64,000 nt of DNA from an uncultured Candidatus Melainabacteria bacterium (GTDB taxonomy: Bacteria; Cyanobacteriota; Vampirovibrionia; Gastranaerophilales; Gastranaerophilaceae): positions 186,001 to 250,000 of the forward strand of contig CATLDC010000001.1 of assembly GCA_949902595.1 (NCBI GenBank). Direction: 5' to 3'. Under the pieces are notes generated by a model. It was not told the origin of the DNA. It worked only from the letters and a program-made list of their open reading frames with translations, and did not search any database. The position numbers and the translations under genes are program-made. Of the stretch, positions 23,828 to 32,266 are shown piece by piece. Each line of letters opens with the position of its first letter. Within the stretch, counting starts at the first letter, position 1.

Positions 23828-26707
23828 CTAAAACAAGCTAAGCTGCTCGGAGTTGTCCTTTGGCTGGTATTCCTTCTCAAATCTGGAAAGCGTCAAAAGG
23901 TCATCTTCGATTTTAGCAAGAAAAGGCGAGATTTCAAGGTTTTTAGCCTGCCCCATCCAATTTCGCTTGAGCGCGCGGGTTAAAAACAAACGGCGTTTTG
24001 CACGGGTCATACCAACGTATAAAAGGCGTTTTTCTTCCTCAATCTCCTCCGGAGTCTTGGCGCGGTAAAGCGGTATGATGTCGTTTTCAAGCCCCGTAAT
24101 AAAGACACACTTGTATTCCAAACCCTTGGAAGAGTGAAGTGTCATAAGCGCAACACGGTCAGCACGACTGTCAAGAGTGTCTGACTCACGAAGCAGAGAA
24201 ACCTCATGGATAAAATCCTCACGGAGAGGAAACTCAAGGGCAATATTTTTGAGAAACTTCAAGACATAATCCTCAAGCCCCTCAACACACTCAAGCTGCT
24301 CTGCAACAGGGACATCACTTTTGAGCTTCTTAAGCAGGTCACGCACAGGCTTTTTGTCACATAACAAATCGTCAGAAAGCTTCACATAAGGCATGCCGGA
24401 ACGCTCTAAAGCCTCAATAATTGGCTTAAGCTGGGCAGAAGTCCTGTAGAGGATAGCAAAGTCAGAAAACGAAAGATTTTCACGCTGACCTTCTGAACGG
24501 TCTGAATCAAGCGAGAAGAAACTGTACCCGCCGATAAGGTTCTCTATCGAACTTACGACAAACTCGGCCTCTGACTTGTCTGTGGGCGCTGTGTGGATGT
24601 TAATTTTTTCATGCGGCTTGTCAAAACGCGATACGATGTTGAACGACTCAATCATCTGGTTGGACGCGTTTACAATGCTCTCTGTGGAACGGTAATTATT
24701 CGCAAGATTAATTTTGACCGCCCCCCTGTAATCATCCGTAAAACTCTCAAAAAATCTTGAATCCCCGCCTCTAAACCCGTATATAGCCTGATTCGGGTCT
24801 CCAATAACGCAAACCGGACAGTTTTGAGGCACAAGAAGCCTGATAAGCTTGTACTGGGTTTCGTCAATGTCCTGATACTCGTCTACTGAGACGTATTTGT
24901 AAGGCTTTATGGTTTCAGGATGCTCCTCAAAAAGCTTCACTGTAAGGCTTATCAAATCGTCAAATCCTAAAACATCCTCTCCAAGCTCGCCTTCCTTGTA
25001 CAAAGCGCGCTCTTCTTCGCTTATAACCTTGAAATTCTCGCTTAAGCAGGCTTTTTCAAAGTTCTCTTTGAGGAGAGAAAAACAAAGGGAATGAAAAGTG
25101 TGAATGTTTATCTCATGCGCGCAATCAGGAAGAAGTTTTTCAAGCCTCTCGCACATCTCACCTGCTGCACGGTGGGTGAAAGTTATTGCAAGACAATCAG
25201 AAGCAGGGATGTTTTTCTCCTTAATCATGTAAGCTATCCGCCTTGTAAGCACGGTGGTTTTGCCAGAACCCGGGCCCGCAACAATCACAAGCTGGTCGTT
25301 TGAGTTCTCAACAGCTGCCTGCTGAAATTCGTCAAGCCCGTAAGATTTTGCCGGTGATTCGGCTTCAAAAAAAAGGGATTTTTGTGGTACAGGTTTGTAA
25401 ACAATTTTCTTTTTTTCTTCTGGTTTTGGCAAATCAATGTTGAGCTTGAGGTTCATGTACTTTTTCTGCACAAGCTCATCTTTTTCAAACAACCTTATAA
25501 CCCCGTATTCGCCGTCATATCCAGCCTGCTTGATGACTTTGCCCTCTCTTAGCCTTGAAATCCCCTCACCCAGAAGCGGAGAGCTTTTTGAAATTTCATC
25601 AACCGGAACCTGCTTGAGAATAGATAGCTCTGACCCAAATTTGTGGATGAGCTTTTCATACTCAAGAGTGACAGACTTTGAACCTGCTCCGACCTGCATA
25701 ATCTCTGAAAGTATTTCAGGAAGCGGTACAAGACTGTAAACCTGACCCGCTGTTTTTGGCACAATGATGTTGTCCATCGGCCTGTCAGCAAGCTCGCAAA
25801 CCCTGTAATTGACCCCGATTGTGAGCGGTTTTCCGCATACCGGACAAATGCCGTTGAGCTTTCTGGTCTCGTCAGGAGTCAGGCATACGTTGCATTTCCG
25901 GTGCCCGTCCTCGTGGTACTTGCCTTCTTCCGGGAAAAACTCGACTGTGCCAACATAGCCGCTTCCGGTTTTGAGCGCGTTCATAATGCTGTAATAATCT
26001 GGCTCTGTGTCAAAAACAGTGGCTTCGCGCGCGAGTTTTGCAGGTGAATGCGCGTCAGAGTTTGAGACAAGCCTGTATTTATCAAGCTTTGAGACCCGCC
26101 AGTTCATTTCAGGGTCGGAAGAAAGCCCTGTTTCTACCGCAAATATGTGCTCTGCAAGGTCGCCGTAACAGTCTTCTATCGAATCGAACCCTGATTTTGA
26201 GCCGAGCACGGAAAACCATGGTGTCCAGATATGCGCAGGGATAAGGAAGCTTCCTTCTCCGGATTCGAGCGCGATTTCCAGAAGGTCGCGCGAGTCAAGC
26301 CCGAGAATCGGACGCCCGTCCGAGACGATGTTCCCGATTGCACCGAGCCGCTGCCTGAAATTGTCGGCAACTTCCAGCGAAGGTGCAAAGATGACGTGGT
26401 GGACTTTTCTTGTCCTGTCCCATTTTTTGTAGATGGTGGAAATCTCAACAGAGAGGATGAACCTAACGGGATTTCCGTTTGGGAAAATTTTGGCTTCAAT
26501 TTCGGGCTTAAGCCTGAACGCTCCGCCGCCTGCCGGAACAAGCTTTTCTTTTATCTCATTGAACCACGCAGGGTGGGTAAAATCACCGGTCGAGATTACG
26601 CTTAGACCCTTTCGTGCAGCCCAGAGAGCGAGCTCTTCAAGATTACAGCTCTTGCTGGTTGCCCGTGAGTATTTTGAGTGTATGTGTAAATCTGCGTAGA
26701 AAAACAT
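23828..26707 (-). CDS. PHP - zinc ribbon - UvrD helicase fusion
   Basis: This is a 959-residue multidomain protein. Residues 1-270 are a PHP-like domain (ADLHIHSKYSRATSKS, VISTGDFTHP, VSNSDAHSPAKLA). A zinc ribbon follows at about 273-300 (CNVC...CPVCGK). From about 455 there is a superfamily I helicase: IVAGPGSGKTTVLTRRI (Walker A), VSVDEYQDID (motif II), GDPNQAIYGFRGGDSRFF (motif III), TLHSSKGLEYKCVFI (motif V) and LLYVGMTRAKRRLFL (motif VI). PHP domains cut phosphate ends, so the protein may unwind and trim DNA. The N-terminal part resembles a stand-alone family found in clostridia and archaea. It is coupled to the KS gene upstream. Confidence 0.85.
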   Translation of the reverse strand: MFFYADLHIHSKYSRATSKSCNLEELALWAARKGLSVISTGDFTHPAWFNEIKEKLVPAGGGAFRLKPEIEAKIFPNGNPVRFILSVEISTIYKKWDRTRKVHHVIFAPSLEVADNFRQRLGAIGNIVSDGRPILGLDSRDLLEIALESGEGSFLIPAHIWTPWFSVLGSKSGFDSIEDCYGDLAEHIFAVETGLSSDPEMNWRVSKLDKYRLVSNSDAHSPAKLAREATVFDTEPDYYSIMNALKTGSGYVGTVEFFPEEGKYHEDGHRKCNVCLTPDETRKLNGICPVCGKPLTIGVNYRVCELADRPMDNIIVPKTAGQVYSLVPLPEILSEIMQVGAGSKSVTLEYEKLIHKFGSELSILKQVPVDEISKSSPLLGEGISRLREGKVIKQAGYDGEYGVIRLFEKDELVQKKYMNLKLNIDLPKPEEKKKIVYKPVPQKSLFFEAESPAKSYGLDEFQQAAVENSNDQLVIVAGPGSGKTTVLTRRIAYMIKEKNIPASDCLAITFTHRAAGEMCERLEKLLPDCAHEINIHTFHSLCFSLLKENFEKACLSENFKVISEEERALYKEGELGEDVLGFDDLISLTVKLFEEHPETIKPYKYVSVDEYQDIDETQYKLIRLLVPQNCPVCVIGDPNQAIYGFRGGDSRFFESFTDDYRGAVKINLANNYRSTESIVNASNQMIESFNIVSRFDKPHEKINIHTAPTDKSEAEFVVSSIENLIGGYSFFSLDSDRSEGQRENLSFSDFAILYRTSAQLKPIIEALERSGMPYVKLSDDLLCDKKPVRDLLKKLKSDVPVAEQLECVEGLEDYVLKFLKNIALEFPLREDFIHEVSLLRESDTLDSRADRVALMTLHSSKGLEYKCVFITGLENDIIPLYRAKTPEEIEEEKRLLYVGMTRAKRRLFLTRALKRNWMGQAKNLEISPFLAKIEDDLLTLSRFEKEYQPKDNSEQLSLF

Positions 26708-26709
26708 AT

Positions 26710-27933
26710 TTAAACCCTCTTAATTATAATCGAAGTGTTGATTCCGCCAAAGGCGAAATTGTTTGTCATTATGTACTCACAATCAATTATGCGCCCGCAA
26801 TCTCTTATGTAGTCAAGCTTTCCGCAATTCTCGTCAATGTTTTTGAGATTAAGGGTCGGCGCGAACCAGTTTTTTCTCATCATCTCGATTGAAAGAATCG
26901 CCTCAATGGCGCCTGCGGCGCCAAGCGTGTGCCCCGTGTAACTCTTTATAGTGCTCACAGGTATATTCTTACCGAAAACCTCCTCTGTTGCGAGACTCTC
27001 TGCAATGTCGCCGCTTATCGTGGCTGTTCCGTGCGCGTTTACATACCCGATTTGAGCAGGGCTTAAGCCCGCGTTAGCAAGCGAAAGCCGCATGACCTCT
27101 GCCATCATGTCCTTGTTCGGATTCGTGATATGCATTCCGTCAGTGTTTGTTGCAAACCCCGCTATCTCGGCGTAAATCTTTGCCCCGCGCGCTTTCGCGC
27201 GCCCGTATTCCTCAAGAACCAGCGTCCCTGCGCCTTCTCCAATAACAAGCCCGTCCCTGTCACGGTCAAAAGGAGACGGAGTGAGCTTAGGTGTGGAGTT
27301 CTTGCTGCTTGTGGCATAAAGCGTGTCAAAAACCCCGACTTCGGTCGGGTGGATTTCTTCGGCACCTCCGCATATCATAACATCCTGATACCCGTCTTTT
27401 ATTGCCTCATAAGCGTAGCCAATCCCCATAGAACCCGATGTGCAGGCAGTCGAAGTCGGAATCAGACGCCCGCGGGTCTTGAAATAAAGTGAAAGATTCA
27501 CTGCAGCGGTTTGCGGCATCATCTTGATGTACGAGCCGGAGTTAAGCGATTTTACTTCCTTATCAATACACATAGAGTAAAAATCCAGAACCGCGTCCAA
27601 AGAGCCGGTTGATGAGCCGTAACTCACGCCGGTGCGCCCGTTTGTGATGATTTCATCACCCAGAAGCCCCGCGTCTTTGAGCGCTTCTTCTGCTGTCACA
27701 ACTGCCATTAGAGATACGGAGCCCATTGTCCGGCGGGTTTTTCTGTCAAAATGCGGCGGGATTTCAAACCCGCTTACAAGCGCACCCAGAGAGGTGTTTA
27801 AGCGCTCGTACTCGTCGAGTTTTTCCCAGTGCTGTATACAGTTTTCGTATTTTTTTAGCCTCAAGAAGGCTGAATCGAGCGACGAGCCAAGCGGGGAAGC
27901 GATTCCCATCCCTGTAATAACAACCCTTCTCAC
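26710..27933 (-). CDS. Beta-ketoacyl-ACP synthase, ApeR/FabF-like
   Basis: The 407-residue enzyme has the full ketosynthase triad: Cys164 in STACTSGSMG, His in NAHGTATISGD and His in GHTLGAAGAIEA. It is FabF-like in length and in its GEGAGTLVLEE motif. It is the last of four genes in the order KS, dehydratase, ketoreductase, KS, each overlapping the next, which matches apeO-apeP-apeQ-apeR of aryl polyene clusters. It would extend acyl chains on an acyl carrier protein. A role in ordinary fatty-acid synthesis cannot be excluded but the context is specialised. Confidence 0.88.
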   Translation of the reverse strand: MRRVVITGMGIASPLGSSLDSAFLRLKKYENCIQHWEKLDEYERLNTSLGALVSGFEIPPHFDRKTRRTMGSVSLMAVVTAEEALKDAGLLGDEIITNGRTGVSYGSSTGSLDAVLDFYSMCIDKEVKSLNSGSYIKMMPQTAAVNLSLYFKTRGRLIPTSTACTSGSMGIGYAYEAIKDGYQDVMICGGAEEIHPTEVGVFDTLYATSSKNSTPKLTPSPFDRDRDGLVIGEGAGTLVLEEYGRAKARGAKIYAEIAGFATNTDGMHITNPNKDMMAEVMRLSLANAGLSPAQIGYVNAHGTATISGDIAESLATEEVFGKNIPVSTIKSYTGHTLGAAGAIEAILSIEMMRKNWFAPTLNLKNIDENCGKLDYIRDCGRIIDCEYIMTNNFAFGGINTSIIIKRV

Positions 27934-28652
27934 AGGTAGAGCCCTCCGTTTACGCCGATAACCTGACCTGTTATATATCCAGAATCCTCGCTAAGAAGAT
28001 AATTCACAAGGCTTGCCACCTCTTTTGTTGTGCCCATGCGCTTTAGTGGAATCTGTTTTACTGCCTCTTCTGGTATTTCGGACGTCATGTCTGTTTCAAT
28101 AATCCCGGGTGCAATGCAGTTTACGGTGATTTTGCGCTTTGCAACCTCCTGCGCAAGCGCTTTTGCAGCCCCGATTAGTCCGGCTTTTGAAGCGCTGTAG
28201 TTAACCTGACCTCTGTTTCCGCACTGACCGGAAATAGAAGACATCACAACGATTCTTCCGCGCCTTGCCTGAATCATAGGCATGATAATTGGTTTTAGGA
28301 CATTGTAAAACCCGTCAAGGTTTGTTCTCAAAACCCTGTCCCACTCGTCTGCTTCCAGCGCAGGGAAAGGATTGTCAATCGCAATTCCGGCGTTTAAGAC
28401 AACTCCCCAGTAGATTCTGCCTGATTCAATGTCGTTTAGAAGCGCTTTCTCGCAGGCTGCGCGGTCGCTTATGTCGAATGCAAGCGTGGTGCAGCTTACG
28501 CCCTTTGACTGGATTTCTGTTTTCAAGTCATTGAGCCGCTCTGCGTTTTTTGAGCAGTGCAGAACAATGTCGTAGCCGTTTTCTGCAAGATACAATGCAG
28601 ACGCTTTTCCAATCCCCCGGCTTGCACCGGTCACCAATACACGTTTATTCAC
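27930..28652 (-). CDS. 3-ketoacyl-ACP reductase, ApeQ/FabG-like
   Basis: The 240-residue short-chain dehydrogenase has the NADPH motif TGASRGIG (8-15), NAG in VVLNAGIA, catalytic Ser in MSSISGQ, and the YSASKAG motif with Tyr and Lys. The C-terminal GQVIGVNGGLYL is typical of FabG. It reduces the beta-keto group after each condensation. It overlaps the following KS gene by 4 bases and the preceding dehydratase by 8, so it belongs to the aryl-polyene-like operon. Confidence 0.9.
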   Translation of the reverse strand: MNKRVLVTGASRGIGKASALYLAENGYDIVLHCSKNAERLNDLKTEIQSKGVSCTTLAFDISDRAACEKALLNDIESGRIYWGVVLNAGIAIDNPFPALEADEWDRVLRTNLDGFYNVLKPIIMPMIQARRGRIVVMSSISGQCGNRGQVNYSASKAGLIGAAKALAQEVAKRKITVNCIAPGIIETDMTSEIPEEAVKQIPLKRMGTTKEVASLVNYLLSEDSGYITGQVIGVNGGLYL

Positions 28653-29097
28653 CTTTTAACAACCCCTCTATATCGCCGCACTGATAGGCGTTTATTGTTG
28701 CGCTCGCTATCTCGTTACCACTATCATCATATATTAAACAATCGAAAACAACAATTTCCTCGTCCGTAAAAATCTCATGGACTTTGACAGTGTAGGTCTT
28801 TCCATCCTCAAAAAAATCAACCGCGTTATCATAAAGCCTTGTGCCCAGAAGCAGCCCGGGTTTTGGCGGCTCGCTTCCGCTTTTGAAAAACGCATAGCAG
28901 CCGATTGTTTGAGCCATAAATTCAATCCCGACAAGCGAATTTATCCCGCCGATTCCTCTGTCGTAGAAAAGCTTTTCAGGATAAACCTTAAAGATTGCGT
29001 TAAGCGTTTTTTCGTCGAGATTCACATCAATGATGTCATCGAGAAGAATCATCGGCGGTTTGTGCGGCAGAATTTTGGTTAAATCGTATTTAGTCAT
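28645..29097 (-). CDS. Hotdog-fold 3-hydroxyacyl-ACP dehydratase, ApeP-like
   Basis: The start at 29097 (MTKYDLTKILPHKPPMILLD) overlaps the upstream KS stop as ATGA; a longer frame would run into that gene. The 150-residue protein has the LPHKPPM loop and VGIEFMAQTIGCYAFF helix that mark the ApeP/FabZ-like dehydratase family, with a Glu in the helix where FabA/FabZ have Glu/Asp. It should dehydrate 3-hydroxyacyl chains to build conjugated double bonds. The FabZ-type catalytic His is kept (PHKPPM). Position between the KS and KR genes supports the ApeP call. Confidence 0.85.
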   Translation of the reverse strand: MTKYDLTKILPHKPPMILLDDIIDVNLDEKTLNAIFKVYPEKLFYDRGIGGINSLVGIEFMAQTIGCYAFFKSGSEPPKPGLLLGTRLYDNAVDFFEDGKTYTVKVHEIFTDEEIVVFDCLIYDDSGNEIASATINAYQCGDIEGLLKGE

Positions 29098-30176
29098 AGA
29101 CTCCTCCTTAAGACCAGCGCGGCGTTTGTGCCGCCAAATCCAAATGAAGTACAAAGAACTGTTTCAAGCTTCTCTACATAAGTTGTTTCAAGATTAATCT
29201 TCGGGATTTCTGGGTCAAACTCCCCGCTAAAAACATGCGGAAAAACCCTTGTCCCGCCGCTTTCTAAAAGCTTGCAGCAAAGCGCTGCCTCAATGCTCGC
29301 AGCTGCGCCCAGACAGTGACCGGTGAGCGGTTTTGTGGAGCTTGCAGGAGTATTTGAGCCAAAAACAGTGTTAATGGCACGCCCTTCCATGAGGTCGTTT
29401 GCCACTGTTCCTGTGCCATGGAGGTTTATGTAATCCACATCCTCCGGCTTGATTTTTGCCTCCCCAAGCGCGAGCCTGATTGCGCGTATTGCTTCGACCG
29501 CGTCAGGGTCAGGCGTGGTTGCGTGGTAAATGTCGGTTGTCTCGCCGATTCCCGCGATTTCGATTCCGGAGCCGGAATCCTTTTCAAGAATAAACGCAGC
29601 AGCGCCTTCCCCGATGTTTATCCCGCACCTTCCTTTGCCAAACGGGTTGGAAGGCTCTTTTGATAAGATTTCCAGCGAGTCGAACCCGTAGACAGGGACT
29701 TTTGAGATATTGTCAGCCCCGAGCACAAGCACTGCTTTTGCAATACCGGATTCTAAAATTTCGCGCGCAATAGAAAAAGCCTTGATTCCGGATGAGCAGG
29801 CAGTGGAAACAGAAGTGCAGTAGTTTTTCAGCCCGTAGTATTTTTTCAGGAACTCTGCTGTGTTTCCGATTTCTGTGTGTTTAAGATTCCCGCTTGTTTC
29901 GTATTCTTCCACGCCGGAGTTTGTGGTCGCGCAAACAACTGCGAGTTCTTTTTTGTCGTAGTTTTCCACACCGAGAGGAAGGGTTGCAGCGAGTGCGAGT
30001 CTGTTTGTGCGGATATTGTAGTCTTTATCCTGAATCTCAGGCAGCTCAAAGTTTACCCGTCCGAGTCTTCGTTTACCTTCGGTTATGAAGCAATCGTCCG
30101 TGCCGTTTAGAGCCTTTTCAAAGACTTCTTCCATACTCCCTGCAAGATTGCAAAGTGCATTATATTTTGTAATCAT
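29094..30176 (-). CDS. Beta-ketoacyl-ACP synthase, ApeO-like
   Basis: Starting at 30176 the protein has 360 residues (MITKYNALCNLAGS); frames open to 30212 are less likely. The triad is present: Cys127 in STACSSGIKAF, His in NLHGTGTVANDLMEG and His in GHCLGAAASIEA. In E. coli the ApeO ketosynthase works with a chain-length-factor partner, ApeC; here a chain-length-factor gene starts 29 bases away on the other strand. The -10 (TAAAAT, 30189-30184) lies 7 bases before the ATG and overlaps the divergent promoter. No carrier protein gene is present in the window. Confidence 0.85.
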   Translation of the reverse strand: MITKYNALCNLAGSMEEVFEKALNGTDDCFITEGKRRLGRVNFELPEIQDKDYNIRTNRLALAATLPLGVENYDKKELAVVCATTNSGVEEYETSGNLKHTEIGNTAEFLKKYYGLKNYCTSVSTACSSGIKAFSIAREILESGIAKAVLVLGADNISKVPVYGFDSLEILSKEPSNPFGKGRCGINIGEGAAAFILEKDSGSGIEIAGIGETTDIYHATTPDPDAVEAIRAIRLALGEAKIKPEDVDYINLHGTGTVANDLMEGRAINTVFGSNTPASSTKPLTGHCLGAAASIEAALCCKLLESGGTRVFPHVFSGEFDPEIPKINLETTYVEKLETVLCTSFGFGGTNAALVLRRSL

Positions 30177-30183
30177 AGTTCCC

Positions 30184-30198
30184 ATTTTATTGTATAAT
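30184..30198. promoter_or_regulatory. Back-to-back promoter core of the aryl-polyene-like genes
   Basis: TATAAT for the plus-strand gene (30193-30198) lies six bases before ATG 30205. TAAAAT for the minus-strand gene (30189-30184) lies seven bases before ATG 30176. The two start codons are only 28 bases apart and neither has a ribosome-binding site, so both messages are probably leaderless and share one short control region. Confidence 0.5.
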
Positions 30199-30204
30199 TC
30201 TATC

Positions 30205-30786
30205 ATGAACAAAAATGTTTTTTATATCAACAAATTTTCTAAAAAGAACAGCAAGGCATACCTGTCTTCAATCCCCCCGCTTATGCGGCGAAAACTGGGC
30301 TCCACGGACAGGCTGGCGCTTGATTCCATGCTTGAAGTTTTTGAGGAAGGAGCTGAAGAAATTGTTTTCTCCTCCCGTTTCGGTGAAATCGACCGCCTAA
30401 AGACAATCATAAGCCAGTATCAGGAGTTTGACGAGGTCTCGCCTGCGCAGTTTTCGGCATCTGTACACAACTACGCAGCCGGATTCTTCACGCTCTACAA
30501 AAAACTGAACATTCCATATTTCGCCTTATCATCAGGTGAGAACTCAATTTCGGCCGGGCTTGTTAAATCGGTTATCTCAAAAAACAGCCGGCTTCTTTTT
30601 GTCTACGCTGACGAAGTTAGTGTTGCATGTTCGATTAACAAATCTGGCGAGGGTGCAAAATGTATTTTCAACCCTGAAAAAAAAGGGCAAAATGAAAACG
30701 AGTACGAAAGTTTTATCGGGTTTCTTGAAGGCAGGAGTCCAAAATTTGAGACGGTTTTCGGGACTTTTAAGAGGGAAGTTGAATGA
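30205..30786 (+). CDS. Beta-ketoacyl synthase chain-length factor, ApeC-like
   Basis: The 193-residue protein matches the N-terminal-only ketosynthase family found in aryl polyene and flexirubin loci. SIPPLMRRKLGSTDRLALD and IVFSSRFGEIDRLKTII are its conserved blocks, followed by PAQFSASVHNYAAGFFTLY and ALSSGENSISAGL. It lacks the catalytic Cys (SASVHNY in its place region), as expected for a chain-length factor that pairs with a true KS. A longer frame from 30085 is rejected because the ATG at 30205 follows the -10 box directly. It is coupled to the acyltransferase by a 4-base overlap. Confidence 0.8.
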   Translation: MNKNVFYINKFSKKNSKAYLSSIPPLMRRKLGSTDRLALDSMLEVFEEGAEEIVFSSRFGEIDRLKTIISQYQEFDEVSPAQFSASVHNYAAGFFTLYKKLNIPYFALSSGENSISAGLVKSVISKNSRLLFVYADEVSVACSINKSGEGAKCIFNPEKKGQNENEYESFIGFLEGRSPKFETVFGTFKREVE

Positions 30787-31487
30787 AATACCTGCGCTCG
30801 TTTGTCACTGTGATTAGTTTTTTTATCTTCGGAGTCGGAGCAATACTCCTCAACTTTCTTGTGTTTCCGTTTATCAAGGACAACAAAGCGCTCTGTTCTG
30901 ACATCATCCACAGGCTATGGAAGTTTTTCGTCTGGCTGCTTGTGGTCACACGAATGATTAAGCTCGACATCAAGAGGTTAGAAAAAATCGAGAACAAGGT
31001 CATTGCTGTGACCCACCCGAGTTTTCTGGACATTGTGGTTCTGATGAGTCTGGTTCCGAGGAGCACCTGTTTTGTGAAAAAAGAGCTTGCGCATAACCCG
31101 ATTCTGAAAAACCTGATAAGCAGCATTTTTATAACAAACGAGGTTGAGTTAGAGGAATTAAAAGACCAATCTAAAAAGATGCTTGATTCCGGATTCAACG
31201 TAATAATCTTTCCATCTGGCATACGTCACAGAAAAAACGAGTATCCGAAAATCAAGAAGGGCGCGGCTCTTGTTGCCCTGAATGCCGGAAAGAACATTGT
31301 TCCAATCCGGATGTTTACGAGCGAGGATTTTCTGTTCATAAACCAGCCGTTTTATGCAGCAGGAGAAAAAACAGTGGTTTTTGAAATCGAAGAGTGTGAA
31401 GAGATTGACATAGAAAAATTCAGCGGCCAAACAGAGATTGTGGCAAAGAGGGAAATAACAAAAGAGATAGAGAGAAAGTTGTACTAG
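30783..31487 (+). CDS. Lysophospholipid-type acyltransferase (PlsC family), ApeD-like by position
   Basis: The 234-residue membrane protein has an N-terminal hydrophobic region (SFFIFGVGAILLNFLVF) and PlsC motifs: THPSFLDI (HX4D), ELAHNPILKNL, and IIFPSGIRHRK in place of FPEGTRSR. It moves an acyl chain onto a phospholipid-like acceptor at the inner membrane. Placed right after the chain-length factor, it could attach the finished polyene to its lipid anchor. The Glu-to-Ser change in motif III is unusual for PlsC but occurs in divergent members. Confidence 0.82.
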   Translation: MKYLRSFVTVISFFIFGVGAILLNFLVFPFIKDNKALCSDIIHRLWKFFVWLLVVTRMIKLDIKRLEKIENKVIAVTHPSFLDIVVLMSLVPRSTCFVKKELAHNPILKNLISSIFITNEVELEELKDQSKKMLDSGFNVIIFPSGIRHRKNEYPKIKKGAALVALNAGKNIVPIRMFTSEDFLFINQPFYAAGEKTVVFEIEECEEIDIEKFSGQTEIVAKREITKEIERKLY

Positions 31488-31501
31488 CAAATAAATTTTT
31501 T

Positions 31502-31523
31502 ACGGGTTTTTATACAGGTATGA
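31502..31523 (+). promoter_or_regulatory. Conserved upstream motif shared with the papain-like gene
   Basis: The bases before and into the start codon (GTTTTTATACAGGTATGA) are almost identical to those at the internal start of the gene at 38585 (GTTTTTATACAGATATGA). No Shine-Dalgarno sequence is present at either. It may be a shared promoter or translation signal. Confidence 0.4.
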
Positions 31524-32266
31524 GAATAACATCGGTACAGCAAAATACTTACAAGCCGCAATTTAAGAACAATTCAAGACAAGTACTTGATAAACAGGGC
31601 AAACTTTTATACAGGACAACAACTTACTTTTTCAGAGAAGATTTTAATTGGCAAAAATTTATCAACATGCTTGGCCAAAAATATAAGAACACACCAAAGG
31701 TCAACATAATTTGTCATGCGTGTTCAAGTGGTGAAGAGCCGTTTTCGCTTGTTATGGGCATTGAAAATCTTTTGGGGAATCAGTCTAAAAAGTTTTTTCC
31801 TATTGAAGCTAGAGATATTAATCCCGAAAACATAGAAATGGCGAAGAAATCAGAATTTAAAGGCATACATAGCACCCAGTTATTGGAAATTAAGAATATT
31901 ACTAATTATCAGCCTGAAAAGTATTTTGATATAAAAAAATGTGATGATTACAGCATACCAACAGTAACCCTAGCTCCTAAAGATACGTTGAGGAAAAAGG
32001 TCAACTTTGTACAATCTGATATATTTAAAGATATTGATTTTATTCCTAAGAGTAATACAGTTTTAATGTGCAGAAACTTTTGGCCTTATCTTTCAGTGTA
32101 TGAAAGGGATAAGCTTGCAAAGAAACTGTATAACAATCTGGACGAATCGTCACTGGTAGTCGTTGGCTCTTTCGACTATGCAAGCGATATACACTGGATT
32201 CTTACAGATAATGGCTTTGTGGAAACATATGTGGATTTTGTTTACTCAAAACCTCTAAAGAGCTAA
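31520..32266 (+). CDS. CheR-like SAM methyltransferase with N-terminal Phe-Lys motif
   Basis: The 248-residue protein starts MRITSVQQNTYKPQFK. TTTYFFREDFNWQKF resembles the CheR TSFFREP segment, HACSSGEEPFSLVM is the CheR SAM loop, EARDINPENIEMAKKSEF is motif II, and VLMCRNFWPYLS matches IxCRNVLIYF. CheR methylates glutamates of chemoreceptors, but no chemotaxis gene is in the window, so this is either an orphan or acts on another protein. The N-terminal segment before the domain resembles those of other odd proteins here (46809, 36065). Fold assignment is good; the role is unknown. Confidence 0.75.
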   Translation: MRITSVQQNTYKPQFKNNSRQVLDKQGKLLYRTTTYFFREDFNWQKFINMLGQKYKNTPKVNIICHACSSGEEPFSLVMGIENLLGNQSKKFFPIEARDINPENIEMAKKSEFKGIHSTQLLEIKNITNYQPEKYFDIKKCDDYSIPTVTLAPKDTLRKKVNFVQSDIFKDIDFIPKSNTVLMCRNFWPYLSVYERDKLAKKLYNNLDESSLVVVGSFDYASDIHWILTDNGFVETYVDFVYSKPLKS

